DNA from: an uncultured Lentisphaeria bacterium | Lineage (GTDB): Bacteria; Verrucomicrobiota; Lentisphaeria; Victivallales; UBA1829 | NCBI GenBank assembly: GCA_905211485.1 | Contig: CAJMAW010000034.1 | Location: 1-24,282, forward strand | DNA: 24,282 bases | Reading direction: 5' to 3' | Part shown: positions 1 through 5,930 of the stretch, piece by piece | Layout of the letters: every line of letters starts with the position of its first letter | How positions within the stretch are numbered: position 1 is the stretch's first letter | The notes under the pieces: generated by a model | What the model was told of the DNA's origin: nothing | The model's database searches: none | The model's input: the letters and a program-made list of their open reading frames with translations, nothing else | Program-made: the position numbers and the translations under genes

Positions 1-77
1 CTCCTCCCTCCCCCCCTCCTGTCGCTGTCGTCCTTTCCTCGCGGAAACAGGCAGGAGAGATGAAGTCTTTCAGGAAG

Positions 78-93
78 AACCGCTTCAGCGGTT
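78..93 (-). terminator. Hairpin over the stop codon of the ceramidase-like gene
   Basis: A perfect 6-base stem, AACCGC/GCGGTT, closes a four-base loop and spans the TGA stop of the ceramidase-like gene. On the minus strand it is followed by a short pyrimidine-rich run (TTCTTCCT), not a true U-tract. It may be a weak terminator or an mRNA 3'-end structure. Positions 1-77 beyond it hold only a pyrimidine-rich stretch with a C7 run, and no gene that I can see. Confidence 0.3.
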
Positions 94-1416
94 GATCAGA
101 GCCTTTCCCGCCTCAATCAGCCGCAGCGCCGTATCCTCCGCCGGAGCTCCCCCCTCGACGGGAAGAATTTCATATCCCCCGCGGGAAAAACATTCCGGCA
201 TCGGGACATAGCCGCAGGACCCCATTCCCAGAGACGCCACAAGTGTCAGCGGAAAACGCGACGCTGCGCGAATCGACATGCCGATCTCCGTAAACGGTTC
301 CCCGGGAAGAGAAACAATGCCGATGTCATTCCCGAACTTGATCGAGAGGAGCGTGAAATCCCGAGTACGGCCGGAACATCTCTTCCGGTAGGCGAGAAGC
401 TGTCCGGCAAAGAAGCGCGCGACAGGGCCGTCTCCGGAAGCAAGTCCTTCACTGGTCATATCCTCTTCCGAAGCGGATTCCTTCACACGCTCCAGAAGGG
501 CCTCCGCACGCAGTGCCTCCTCTTCAGAGATTTCCCGGAAGGGAATCTGAATGACGGAGGAATCCACGGTGATCTGTCCGGCCGGGACCGTCTTCAGGGA
601 ATCGAGAGCGCGCGCGATGACACGGGCGTATTCCTGACCGATCCGGCAGGCTTCCTCATAGGAAGTCTGGTCGGAATCGGAACGGACGTCGAAATGATTG
701 ATGTTTCCGGAACAGCCCGGAAGCATCATGACGGGGATGTCGAATCCGAAATGATTCTGCAAAGCACGTTCCATTCTTCCGGGCCAGTCGGCGGAAACCA
801 CATTCCCCCCGATCGTATCCGTGTGATTCACGATGTTCACCAGAAGGAAGTCAATCATCGCTCCGTGACGGAACGCCAGAATCGGAATTCTCCCGTCCAC
901 AGGACCTTCGGGACGGACAATCTCCGGATTCCGTTTCCCGGGATTCGTCAGCACCTTTCCGTCCTTCATCCAGTAACGGCGGTTGAAAGCGAGCGTGTCA
1001 CAGGATGTTTCTCCCTTCAGAAGCTCTCCCGGAGCAAGATTCCTCCAGGCGCGCATGACCGCGCAGACCGTCTTGCGCACAAGAAAATCAAGATACTCCT
1101 GATCCGGATCGGCCCCGAAAAAACGCGACGGATACGGAGCCGTATGGGAATGGGTCGCGCAAAACAGAATCCGGTCCGCGAAGTCCAGCCCGGCCTCCTT
1201 CAGGGCCTTCTGGAAACGTCCCGTAAGGCCCGTTTCCAGAAAACACAGATCGAAGGAGACGATCCCGCTGCACTTCCCGTCCGCTCCCTCCAGGACCAGC
1301 GCCTTCACCGACAGATCGTCGTACACGCCCGTGTTCGGACGCGGATTGAAATAGCCGCAGAGCGGCACCCCGAGGACTGGGGTGATGATCTCTCTTGCAA
1401 AACCGTATCGGAACAT
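85..1416 (-). CDS. Neutral/alkaline ceramidase-like hydrolase, cytoplasmic
   Basis: The 443-residue protein resembles the N-terminal domain of neutral/alkaline non-lysosomal ceramidases. It has THSHT at about residues 88-92 (candidate zinc ligands H89 and H91), NHTDT near 197-201, and a GCSGNINHFD stretch near 234-243. Bacterial members of this family in sugar loci are mostly uncharacterised, so true ceramidase activity should not be assumed. No signal peptide is visible, so it is probably cytoplasmic. Two starts are possible: a GTG at 1422 overlaps the upstream stop as GTGA, but the GAGGTG ribosome-binding site lies only 2 bases from it and 8 bases from the ATG at 1416, so I chose the ATG. 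It is tightly coupled to the Gfo/Idh gene, which suggests that both act on the same sugar-like compound. The family call is fairly sure; the substrate is unknown. Confidence 0.75.
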   Translation of the reverse strand: MFRYGFAREIITPVLGVPLCGYFNPRPNTGVYDDLSVKALVLEGADGKCSGIVSFDLCFLETGLTGRFQKALKEAGLDFADRILFCATHSHTAPYPSRFFGADPDQEYLDFLVRKTVCAVMRAWRNLAPGELLKGETSCDTLAFNRRYWMKDGKVLTNPGKRNPEIVRPEGPVDGRIPILAFRHGAMIDFLLVNIVNHTDTIGGNVVSADWPGRMERALQNHFGFDIPVMMLPGCSGNINHFDVRSDSDQTSYEEACRIGQEYARVIARALDSLKTVPAGQITVDSSVIQIPFREISEEEALRAEALLERVKESASEEDMTSEGLASGDGPVARFFAGQLLAYRKRCSGRTRDFTLLSIKFGNDIGIVSLPGEPFTEIGMSIRAASRFPLTLVASLGMGSCGYVPMPECFSRGGYEILPVEGGAPAEDTALRLIEAGKALINR

Positions 1417-1418
1417 CG

Positions 1419-2486
1419 TCACTTCACCTCTGTCAGAGCCCCGTTGTTCCGCGCGGATTCATGAGACGCCGCACAGAGTTTCAAATTGTGCAGGGCGTCT
1501 TCCGCATTCAGAGCCTTCCCCTCCAGAACGGACGACGCATGATGCTCGATCAGAGACTGATAGATGTTCCGGATCGCACACGGCTCCACCGTCTCCACCT
1601 TCCCGAGCGTGTCCAGTTCCAGACGGATCCGGACCGGCTCGTCCTCATGCCCCGAAAGCTGGAACATCGTCCCGTACCCGCGCAGAACGGAACGGCTCCC
1701 GTAGATTTCATATCCGAGATTCGTCAGTGTCCCGCCGAGTCCGCCGCGGAGCTCGGAAAAGGCCGCCTTCACGGAACCGGCTGTCCCGTCCTCAAAGAAA
1801 AATTTAATATAGGCCCCGTCTTCCGCCTTGATATTCATCAGCTTCGGAAGATAAACCGCCGCCAGCTTCGTGATCCGTTTCCCGAAAATGAACTCCGCCA
1901 TGTAAAAACAGTGACTCGCCACATCGCCGATCGGACCGCCCATTTCCGCAATGTTCGAGCAGCGCCAGGTCGCCGCTTCCGCAGGATCGTATCCGAACGC
2001 AAACTCCATGTGGAAACAGGAATCGTTCACTTCTCCCAGCGTGCCGGAAGCCAGCAGCTCCGCCGCACGGCGGTTCCAGGCGTTATACACCATCATGTGG
2101 TCGACGGACAGACTCAGATGCTTTTCCGAAGCAAGTTTCACAAGGGCGGAGGCATCTTCAATCGTCGTCGCAATCGGTTTTTCCACAATCACATGCTTGC
2201 CGGCTTTCAGCGCGGCAGCGGCTATCGCGGCGTGAGAGGCATTGTTCGTCGCCACATACACCGCCTGGATTTCCGGATCCGCAAACATTTCCTCCTGGGT
2301 CACGTACCATTTCAGCCCCAGAGCCTCGGCCGCCGACTTCCGGGTCTGATTGCAGTCCGTCGCCGCAACAAGTTCCGCCTTCTCCAGCGGCGCAAAACGC
2401 GTTCTGTCACAGGCAAAGCCTTCCTTCGCAATACGATTCTCGGCAATCCCGCCGAATCCTACAATCCCGTACTTCACCTTTCCCAT
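1419..2486 (-). CDS. Gfo/Idh/MocA family oxidoreductase
   Basis: This 355-residue protein is a typical NAD(P)-dependent sugar or inositol dehydrogenase of the Gfo/Idh/MocA family. The N-terminal Rossmann motif GFGGIA is at residues 10-15, and the hallmark EKP is at 102-104, followed by a helix and SVDHMMVYN near 127-135. The C-terminal half fits the usual beta-sheet substrate domain. Length is normal for the family. Its stop codon sits just before the start of the ceramidase-like gene, so the two are translated together. The ATG at 2486 follows an AGGAAAGG purine run about 12 bases upstream, and a consensus TATAAT lies further up, so this pair probably has its own promoter rather than depending on the aminotransferase gene. 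The substrate cannot be read from sequence. Confidence 0.88.
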   Translation of the reverse strand: MGKVKYGIVGFGGIAENRIAKEGFACDRTRFAPLEKAELVAATDCNQTRKSAAEALGLKWYVTQEEMFADPEIQAVYVATNNASHAAIAAAALKAGKHVIVEKPIATTIEDASALVKLASEKHLSLSVDHMMVYNAWNRRAAELLASGTLGEVNDSCFHMEFAFGYDPAEAATWRCSNIAEMGGPIGDVASHCFYMAEFIFGKRITKLAAVYLPKLMNIKAEDGAYIKFFFEDGTAGSVKAAFSELRGGLGGTLTNLGYEIYGSRSVLRGYGTMFQLSGHEDEPVRIRLELDTLGKVETVEPCAIRNIYQSLIEHHASSVLEGKALNAEDALHNLKLCAASHESARNNGALTEVK

Positions 2487-2520
2487 GATTCCGCACCGCC
2501 TTTCCTGATGATGGATGATG

Positions 2521-2526
2521 ATTATA
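2521..2526 (-). promoter_or_regulatory. Candidate -10 box for the Gfo/Idh gene
   Basis: The minus strand reads TATAAT here, 35 bases upstream of the Gfo/Idh ATG, which leaves a leader of about 28 bases. No convincing -35 hexamer lies at the proper distance. The same AT-rich spot also reads TATAAT on the plus strand and is flanked by repeated GATGATG units at about 2504-2537, so the match could be partly fortuitous. Confidence 0.35.
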
Positions 2527-2603
2527 ATGGATGATGACAGCTTTTCATTCGCCGTTCACATAAAATACAATAATATTTTCCCCGGAAAAATACAAGGAGA
2601 CAC

Positions 2604-2900
2604 ATGAAGACACAAGAAGTGCCTTTTCACTTTTTTAATTCCAATTTAATTCCAAAGGAATTTCAAAGGAAAAGGTCTTCATCTTCCCGGCAGAAGCGCA
2701 GCTGGAATACTCCGGAAGAAGCCCCCTCTCCTTTCCCCGAAACAAGAACGCCTTTCCCGGAAGGTCCGGAAGAACTGCTGCCGGAAAACGGAACGAATCC
2801 ATCCGGACCTCCCCGGAAAAGCCCGGGCGGCGCAGGGAACGCACCGTCCGGACACGCCTGCGTTCCTTCCGCAGGCACAAACACAACTGATTCCGAATAA
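2604..2900 (+). CDS. Possible small disordered protein, unrecognised
   Basis: This is an open frame of 98 codons opening with ATG, with AAGGAG four bases upstream and an AT-rich promoter-like TACAAT at 2566-2571. The product would be rich in Ser, Pro, Glu, Arg and Gly, with no domain, membrane segment or cysteine pattern that I recognise. The opposite strand is equally open over most of the same region, which is typical of biased non-coding DNA in this window. I list it only because the start signals are better than those of many real genes here. Confidence 0.2.
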   Translation: MKTQEVPFHFFNSNLIPKEFQRKRSSSSRQKRSWNTPEEAPSPFPETRTPFPEGPEELLPENGTNPSGPPRKSPGGAGNAPSGHACVPSAGTNTTDSE

Positions 2901-2934
2901 TCGAAAGAACCCTCCATCCCCTCCTCCCGCCCCG

Positions 2935-2960
2935 CCGCCGCGGCAGAAAAGCAGCGGCGG
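2935..2960 (-). other. GC-rich inverted repeat downstream of the DegT gene
   Basis: CCGCCGC (2935-2941) pairs with GCGGCGG (2954-2960). Two more inner GC pairs are possible, leaving an AGAAAA loop. The hairpin begins about 36 bases beyond the aminotransferase stop codon. It would be a stable 3' structure, but no U-run follows it on the minus strand, so a classical intrinsic terminator is not shown. Confidence 0.4.
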
Positions 2961-2996
2961 TGCTAGAAAAGGAGGAAGAAAGACTCTTTTTCCCTC

Positions 2997-4265
2997 TTAC
3001 TTCATATAGGCGTCCGCCACCTTGCGGAAAGCCGCGATGTACGCCTGGATATGTTCCTCGGTATAGACCGGGTGAGTGAAGAAGCTGATGGTTCTGTCCG
3101 TCATCCAGTGAGCCTGTTTGCAGTTGAACTGCGAGTAGTCGATGTTGCGGGCCTTGGGATCAAAGAACGGGTATTTCGCGACGCCGAAGCCGTTGCGGTC
3201 CGTAAATGCGCGTTCCTTGTACATTTCAGGCCAGAGCACGCTGTAGACGGGCACGCCTTCGGCCGCCATCGCGGCGATGAATTTCTTCGTGTCAATGCCG
3301 TCTTTGAGTTTGGATGGATCGATCACGATCGGGCACCACCAGAATGCGTTCTGGCGTTCCTCCGTGTCGACAGGCACATGCAGAACCAGCGGATGATCTT
3401 TCAGAGCGGCGATGAGCATCTTGCCGTTCCGGACGCGGTTCTTGAGGTTCCAGCTGTCGAAACGCTCCAGTTCGCAAAGTCCGATCTGGGACTGCATTTC
3501 CGTCATGCGGAAATTGAATCCGACGCGTTTGTGAATGTACAGCTGCTTGCCTTCCATCTCCAGAAGGTTGAGCTTCGCCTGGACATCATATCCATGATCG
3601 CGGAAGGAACGGAATTCCCACGCCAGATCATCGTCGTTGGTCACGACCATGCCGCCTTCGCCGCCGGTGGTGAAGTGTTTGCTCTGGCAGAAGCTGAAGC
3701 AGCCGACATGCCCGATCGTTCCGGCCTTCTTGCCCTTGTAGACGCCGCCAAAACACTGCGCACAGTCTTCCACGACCTTGAGATTGTATTTCCGCGCAAT
3801 TTCCATGATCGGATCCATGTCAGCCACGATCCCGTACAGATGAACAACGACAATCGCCTTGGTCCGTTCGGTAATCAGCGGTTCAATGGCTTTGGGGTCA
3901 AGTGTATGATCCGTCGTCACATCCGCAAAGACGGGAAGCGCTCCGGCCTGAAGCGCACAGAAGGAAGAGGCAATGAAGCTGTAGGACGTGCAGATCACTT
4001 CGTCCCCGGGGCCGATGTTCAGCCCGGCCAGAGCCGTGTGAAGCGCACATGTCCCGTTCGCAACGCTGATGGCATTGCGCACACCAAGCCATTTCGCCCA
4101 TGCGTTTTCAAATTCCATGCCGATTTTACCGGTCCAGTAGTTCACTTTGCCGGAACGGAGAATTTCAGCCACCTTCTGAATAGTGGATTCTTCAAACTGC
4201 GGCCACGCGGGGAATGAGCCGTTGTAGACCTTCTCGCCGCCGTCGATTGCAAGTGTTGCAGCCAT
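2997..4265 (-). CDS. DegT/DnrJ/EryC1/StrS family PLP aminotransferase
   Basis: The 422-residue protein belongs to the PLP-dependent sugar aminotransferases that install an amino group on a keto-sugar or keto-cyclitol, usually with glutamate or glutamine as donor. Visible signatures are the ANGTCALH phosphate-binding loop near 69-76, VVEDCAQ with the PLP-pyridine aspartate at D167, and the Schiff-base lysine K196 in CQSKHFTTGGEGG. The C-terminus holds the usual small domain. Length is normal. AAGGAG lies 7 bases before the ATG. It is divergent from the AraC gene and separated from the Gfo/Idh gene by 510 bases, so it is probably transcribed alone or only loosely with it. DegT and Gfo/Idh enzymes are often paired in amino-sugar or aminocyclitol routes, but the substrate here is inferred only in that general sense. 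Confidence 0.9.
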   Translation of the reverse strand: MAATLAIDGGEKVYNGSFPAWPQFEESTIQKVAEILRSGKVNYWTGKIGMEFENAWAKWLGVRNAISVANGTCALHTALAGLNIGPGDEVICTSYSFIASSFCALQAGALPVFADVTTDHTLDPKAIEPLITERTKAIVVVHLYGIVADMDPIMEIARKYNLKVVEDCAQCFGGVYKGKKAGTIGHVGCFSFCQSKHFTTGGEGGMVVTNDDDLAWEFRSFRDHGYDVQAKLNLLEMEGKQLYIHKRVGFNFRMTEMQSQIGLCELERFDSWNLKNRVRNGKMLIAALKDHPLVLHVPVDTEERQNAFWWCPIVIDPSKLKDGIDTKKFIAAMAAEGVPVYSVLWPEMYKERAFTDRNGFGVAKYPFFDPKARNIDYSQFNCKQAHWMTDRTISFFTHPVYTEEHIQAYIAAFRKVADAYMK

Positions 4266-4324
4266 TTTCTGACTCCTTGTTTGATTGTGGGTTGAGAAAA
4301 AAATTCTTCGGGTTTTCCGGAAAT

Positions 4325-4353
4325 ATAGTAAGAGTGCATTTGCATTTCCGCAA
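4325..4353 (-). promoter_or_regulatory. Promoter of the DegT aminotransferase gene
   Basis: On the minus strand TTGCGG and TACTAT are separated by 17 bases, a good match to a housekeeping-sigma promoter. It lies 60 bases upstream of the ATG. It is back to back with the araC-type promoter, so a bound AraC protein could influence both. The spacer contains the short repeat GCATTTGCATTT on the plus strand. Confidence 0.5.
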
Positions 4354-4363
4354 GAGAGTTTTA

Positions 4364-4393
4364 TTGTTAAAAGAGACTGATTGATTGTAAAAT
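4364..4393 (+). promoter_or_regulatory. Promoter of the AraC-family regulator gene
   Basis: TTGTTA (4364-4369) and TAAAAT (4388-4393) are separated by 18 bases, leaving a leader of only about 16 bases before the ATG. Just downstream, GTAA and TTAC form a small inverted repeat (4387-4398) that could be part of an operator. No ribosome-binding site is evident before the regulator gene. Confidence 0.45.
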
Positions 4394-4415
4394 CTTACGA
4401 CAAGCTGTTTTTCCC

Positions 4416-5303
4416 ATGCAAATTCTGAATGAAATTCCCGTGGAACGTCAAACCCACCCGGACCTTTCGCTTCTGAGTCCCTTCGGCCTTGCAGTGGAAT
4501 ATTCCGAGCATCCTGGAACGGACTTTCACGGAGACTCCCATTACGCATTGCAGATCTGCATCGTCCTCCACGGAAAAGCCGAACTCATCCTTGAAAACCA
4601 GACCCGAACTTACGGCCCCGGCGAACTCTGGTGGACCATGTGCTGGGAACCGCATGCATACCGCCTCGCAGGAAAAAGAAACTTCGTTCTCGCGGTCAAT
4701 CTGGACATCGAAGCCCTCGGAGACTGCGGCCCCTGTTCCGCATGCGACTGGCTCACCCCATTCACCGCCGACCCCGCCGAACGCTATCTGCCCCGGAACG
4801 ACTCCCAACGGACTGAAATTGTAAATACGGGCAGAAGACTCTTCCATCTCCACTGCCGTCAGCCCCCCAACTGGAAAATCGAAGCCTGGCTCCTCATTCA
4901 CCAGATGATCCTGAACGCCGTCAACCGCATGAATGAAAATCAGAGCGATCCCGGACGCAGAAGCGGCACGTTCCGCGCTTTCGCCAGAATCCGGAACGCG
5001 CTCGACACCATCTGGAGACTGGACGCCAGGCCCCCTTCCCTCTCCGAAGCCGCAAAACTCTGCTCGCTGAGTCCCAGCCGTTTTTCCGAACTCTTCCGTG
5101 AAAGCATGGGAGTCAGCTACGGGAAATTCGCACTCCGGGTCCGGATGTCGAACGCCGCGCGGGATCTGCTCACGGGGCGAATGACTCTGGAAGAGATTGC
5201 GGAAAAATGGGGATTTTTCGATTCCGCTCATTTCTGTCACGCTTTCAAGAAATTCTATATGACCTCTCCCGGGCGTTTCGTCACACGGAAGTCTTTCATC
5301 TGA
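4416..5303 (+). CDS. AraC-family transcriptional regulator
   Basis: This 295-residue protein has the two-part AraC plan. An N-terminal cupin-like sensor region covers roughly residues 25-100, with the typical HxxxYxLxIxLxGxAEL pattern near 39-58. The C-terminal double helix-turn-helix DNA-binding domain spans about 190-290. The first helix-turn-helix is at about 208-229 and the second at about 257-278, ending in FKKFYMTSPGRF. The sensor region suggests binding of a small sugar-like ligand. It is divergently transcribed from the DegT aminotransferase gene, the usual position for a regulator of its neighbour, so it probably controls that gene and perhaps the Gfo/Idh-hydrolase pair. The ligand is unknown. 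The ATG was chosen from the domain start; the leader is short and lacks a clear ribosome-binding site. Confidence 0.9.
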   Translation: MQILNEIPVERQTHPDLSLLSPFGLAVEYSEHPGTDFHGDSHYALQICIVLHGKAELILENQTRTYGPGELWWTMCWEPHAYRLAGKRNFVLAVNLDIEALGDCGPCSACDWLTPFTADPAERYLPRNDSQRTEIVNTGRRLFHLHCRQPPNWKIEAWLLIHQMILNAVNRMNENQSDPGRRSGTFRAFARIRNALDTIWRLDARPPSLSEAAKLCSLSPSRFSELFRESMGVSYGKFALRVRMSNAARDLLTGRMTLEEIAEKWGFFDSAHFCHAFKKFYMTSPGRFVTRKSFI

Positions 5304-5309
5304 TCCAAC

Positions 5310-5354
5310 GGGGGGGGAAAAAACAGGGAAAGTTTCTTCCCTGTCCCCCCCCCC
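5310..5354 (+). terminator. Nested hairpin after the AraC gene
   Basis: An inner perfect stem, CAGGGAA/TTCCCTG (5324-5343, six-base loop), is enclosed by a G8 run (5310-5317) and a C10 run (5345-5354) that can pair as an outer stem. It starts 7 bases after the stop codon. A modest T-rich patch (CCTTTTGTT) follows about 15 bases later. It probably ends araC-type transcription before the glutaredoxin promoter. Confidence 0.5.
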
Positions 5355-5427
5355 GCCCGGCTCCGCCTTTTGTTGATTCTCCCGCAAAAAAAACCGGGAA
5401 TAATTTCAGAACTTTTTGCACCGGCTT

Positions 5428-5456
5428 TTGCATCTTCCCGGAGGAACGGTTATATT
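5428..5456 (+). promoter_or_regulatory. Promoter of the glutaredoxin-kinase group
   Basis: TTGCAT (5428-5433), a 17-base spacer and TATATT (5451-5456) give one of the best sigma-70-type matches in the window. It lies about 107 bases upstream of the glutaredoxin ATG, so the leader would be roughly 100 bases. I see no riboswitch-like structure in that leader. Confidence 0.6.
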
Positions 5457-5562
5457 CCACTGAGAGCAGGACAAAACTGAAAAACAGATCTCGGGCGCCG
5501 GAAAAACGACACAAGCGGTCCCGGAAAGCCGGAATCCTATCTTTAAAAGGAGATGACAAATC

Positions 5563-5838
5563 ATGGAAACGACAGGGAAACGCCTGAATGTCTATGCAGC
5601 GCTCTGGTGCCCGCATTGCCAGAGAACAGTCGAATACCTGAGCAGGAAAGGAATTCCCTTCCAGTATATCGACATTGAAAAAGCACCGGAAGATGTGGTG
5701 AAGAAAGTGGTGGAGGTCAACGGCGGAGACGACTGGGTCGTCCCGACTCTGGAATACGGCGGCAAATGGCGCCCCGGGAAAGTCTACCGCGAAGACGAAC
5801 TGCTGCGCGACCTGAAAGATCTGGGCCTGATGTTCTGA
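5563..5838 (+). CDS. Glutaredoxin-like protein
   Basis: A 91-residue single-domain thioredoxin-fold protein with the redox pair C16-P-H-C19 following the strand LNVYAALW. The cis-proline is P61 in VVPTL, with the GG pair of the glutathione-binding region just after it. It probably catalyses dithiol-disulfide exchange in the cytoplasm, using glutathione, mycothiol-type or thioredoxin-reductase electrons; which of these cannot be told. AAAGGAG lies 10 bases before the ATG, and a strong promoter is upstream. The kinase gene follows after 92 bases, so co-transcription is possible, but no functional link is implied. CPHC is less common than CPYC but occurs in bacterial glutaredoxin and mycoredoxin-like proteins. 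Confidence 0.87.
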   Translation: METTGKRLNVYAALWCPHCQRTVEYLSRKGIPFQYIDIEKAPEDVVKKVVEVNGGDDWVVPTLEYGGKWRPGKVYREDELLRDLKDLGLMF

Positions 5839-5860
5839 CGTCAAGACGGACGTCAGGACG
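5837..5860 (+). repeat. 12-base tandem repeat at the glutaredoxin stop codon
   Basis: Two units, GACGTCAAGACG and GACGTCAGGACG, sit head to tail and match at 11 of 12 positions. The first overlaps the TGA stop. Each contains the palindrome GACGTC, so the pair could serve as a protein-binding site or simply be a recent slippage duplication. Confidence 0.7.
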
Positions 5861-5930
5861 GGAATCTGAACCTGTAAGCGGAAGAGCGCATTCTTCCGGC
5901 TTCAGCATAAGACACGGAGAGGCCTCCAGG

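Larger units (their letters stand above)
2487..2996. other. 510-base gap between the Gfo/Idh and DegT genes
   Basis: No recognisable gene lies here. The left part has GATGATG repeats (2504-2537) and an AT-rich block (2561-2579). A plus-strand TACAAT (2566-2571), an AAGGAG (2594-2599) and an ATG (2604) line up like a small gene start. A short hairpin, AATTCC AAA GGAATT, is at 2648-2662, within a run of AATTCC-type repeats. The right part is purine- and pyrimidine-biased, open in several frames on both strands and of low complexity. A GC-rich inverted repeat closes the gap at 2935-2960. Confidence 0.6.

Noticed and set aside
2504..2537. GATGATG repeats as a microsatellite or operator array
   Set aside because: Only a few imperfect units; too short to claim more than local low complexity around the -10 box.
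1395..4217. Two long plus-strand frames (1395-2534 and 3051-4217) opposite the Gfo/Idh and DegT genes
   Set aside because: Both are antisense to genes with full catalytic signatures and show no recognisable domain.
5766..5930. Upstream extension of the kinase frame into the glutaredoxin gene
   Set aside because: The extra 55 codons overlap glutaredoxin in another frame and are Arg/Ser-rich; the conserved zinc ribbon starts at the ATG at 5931.
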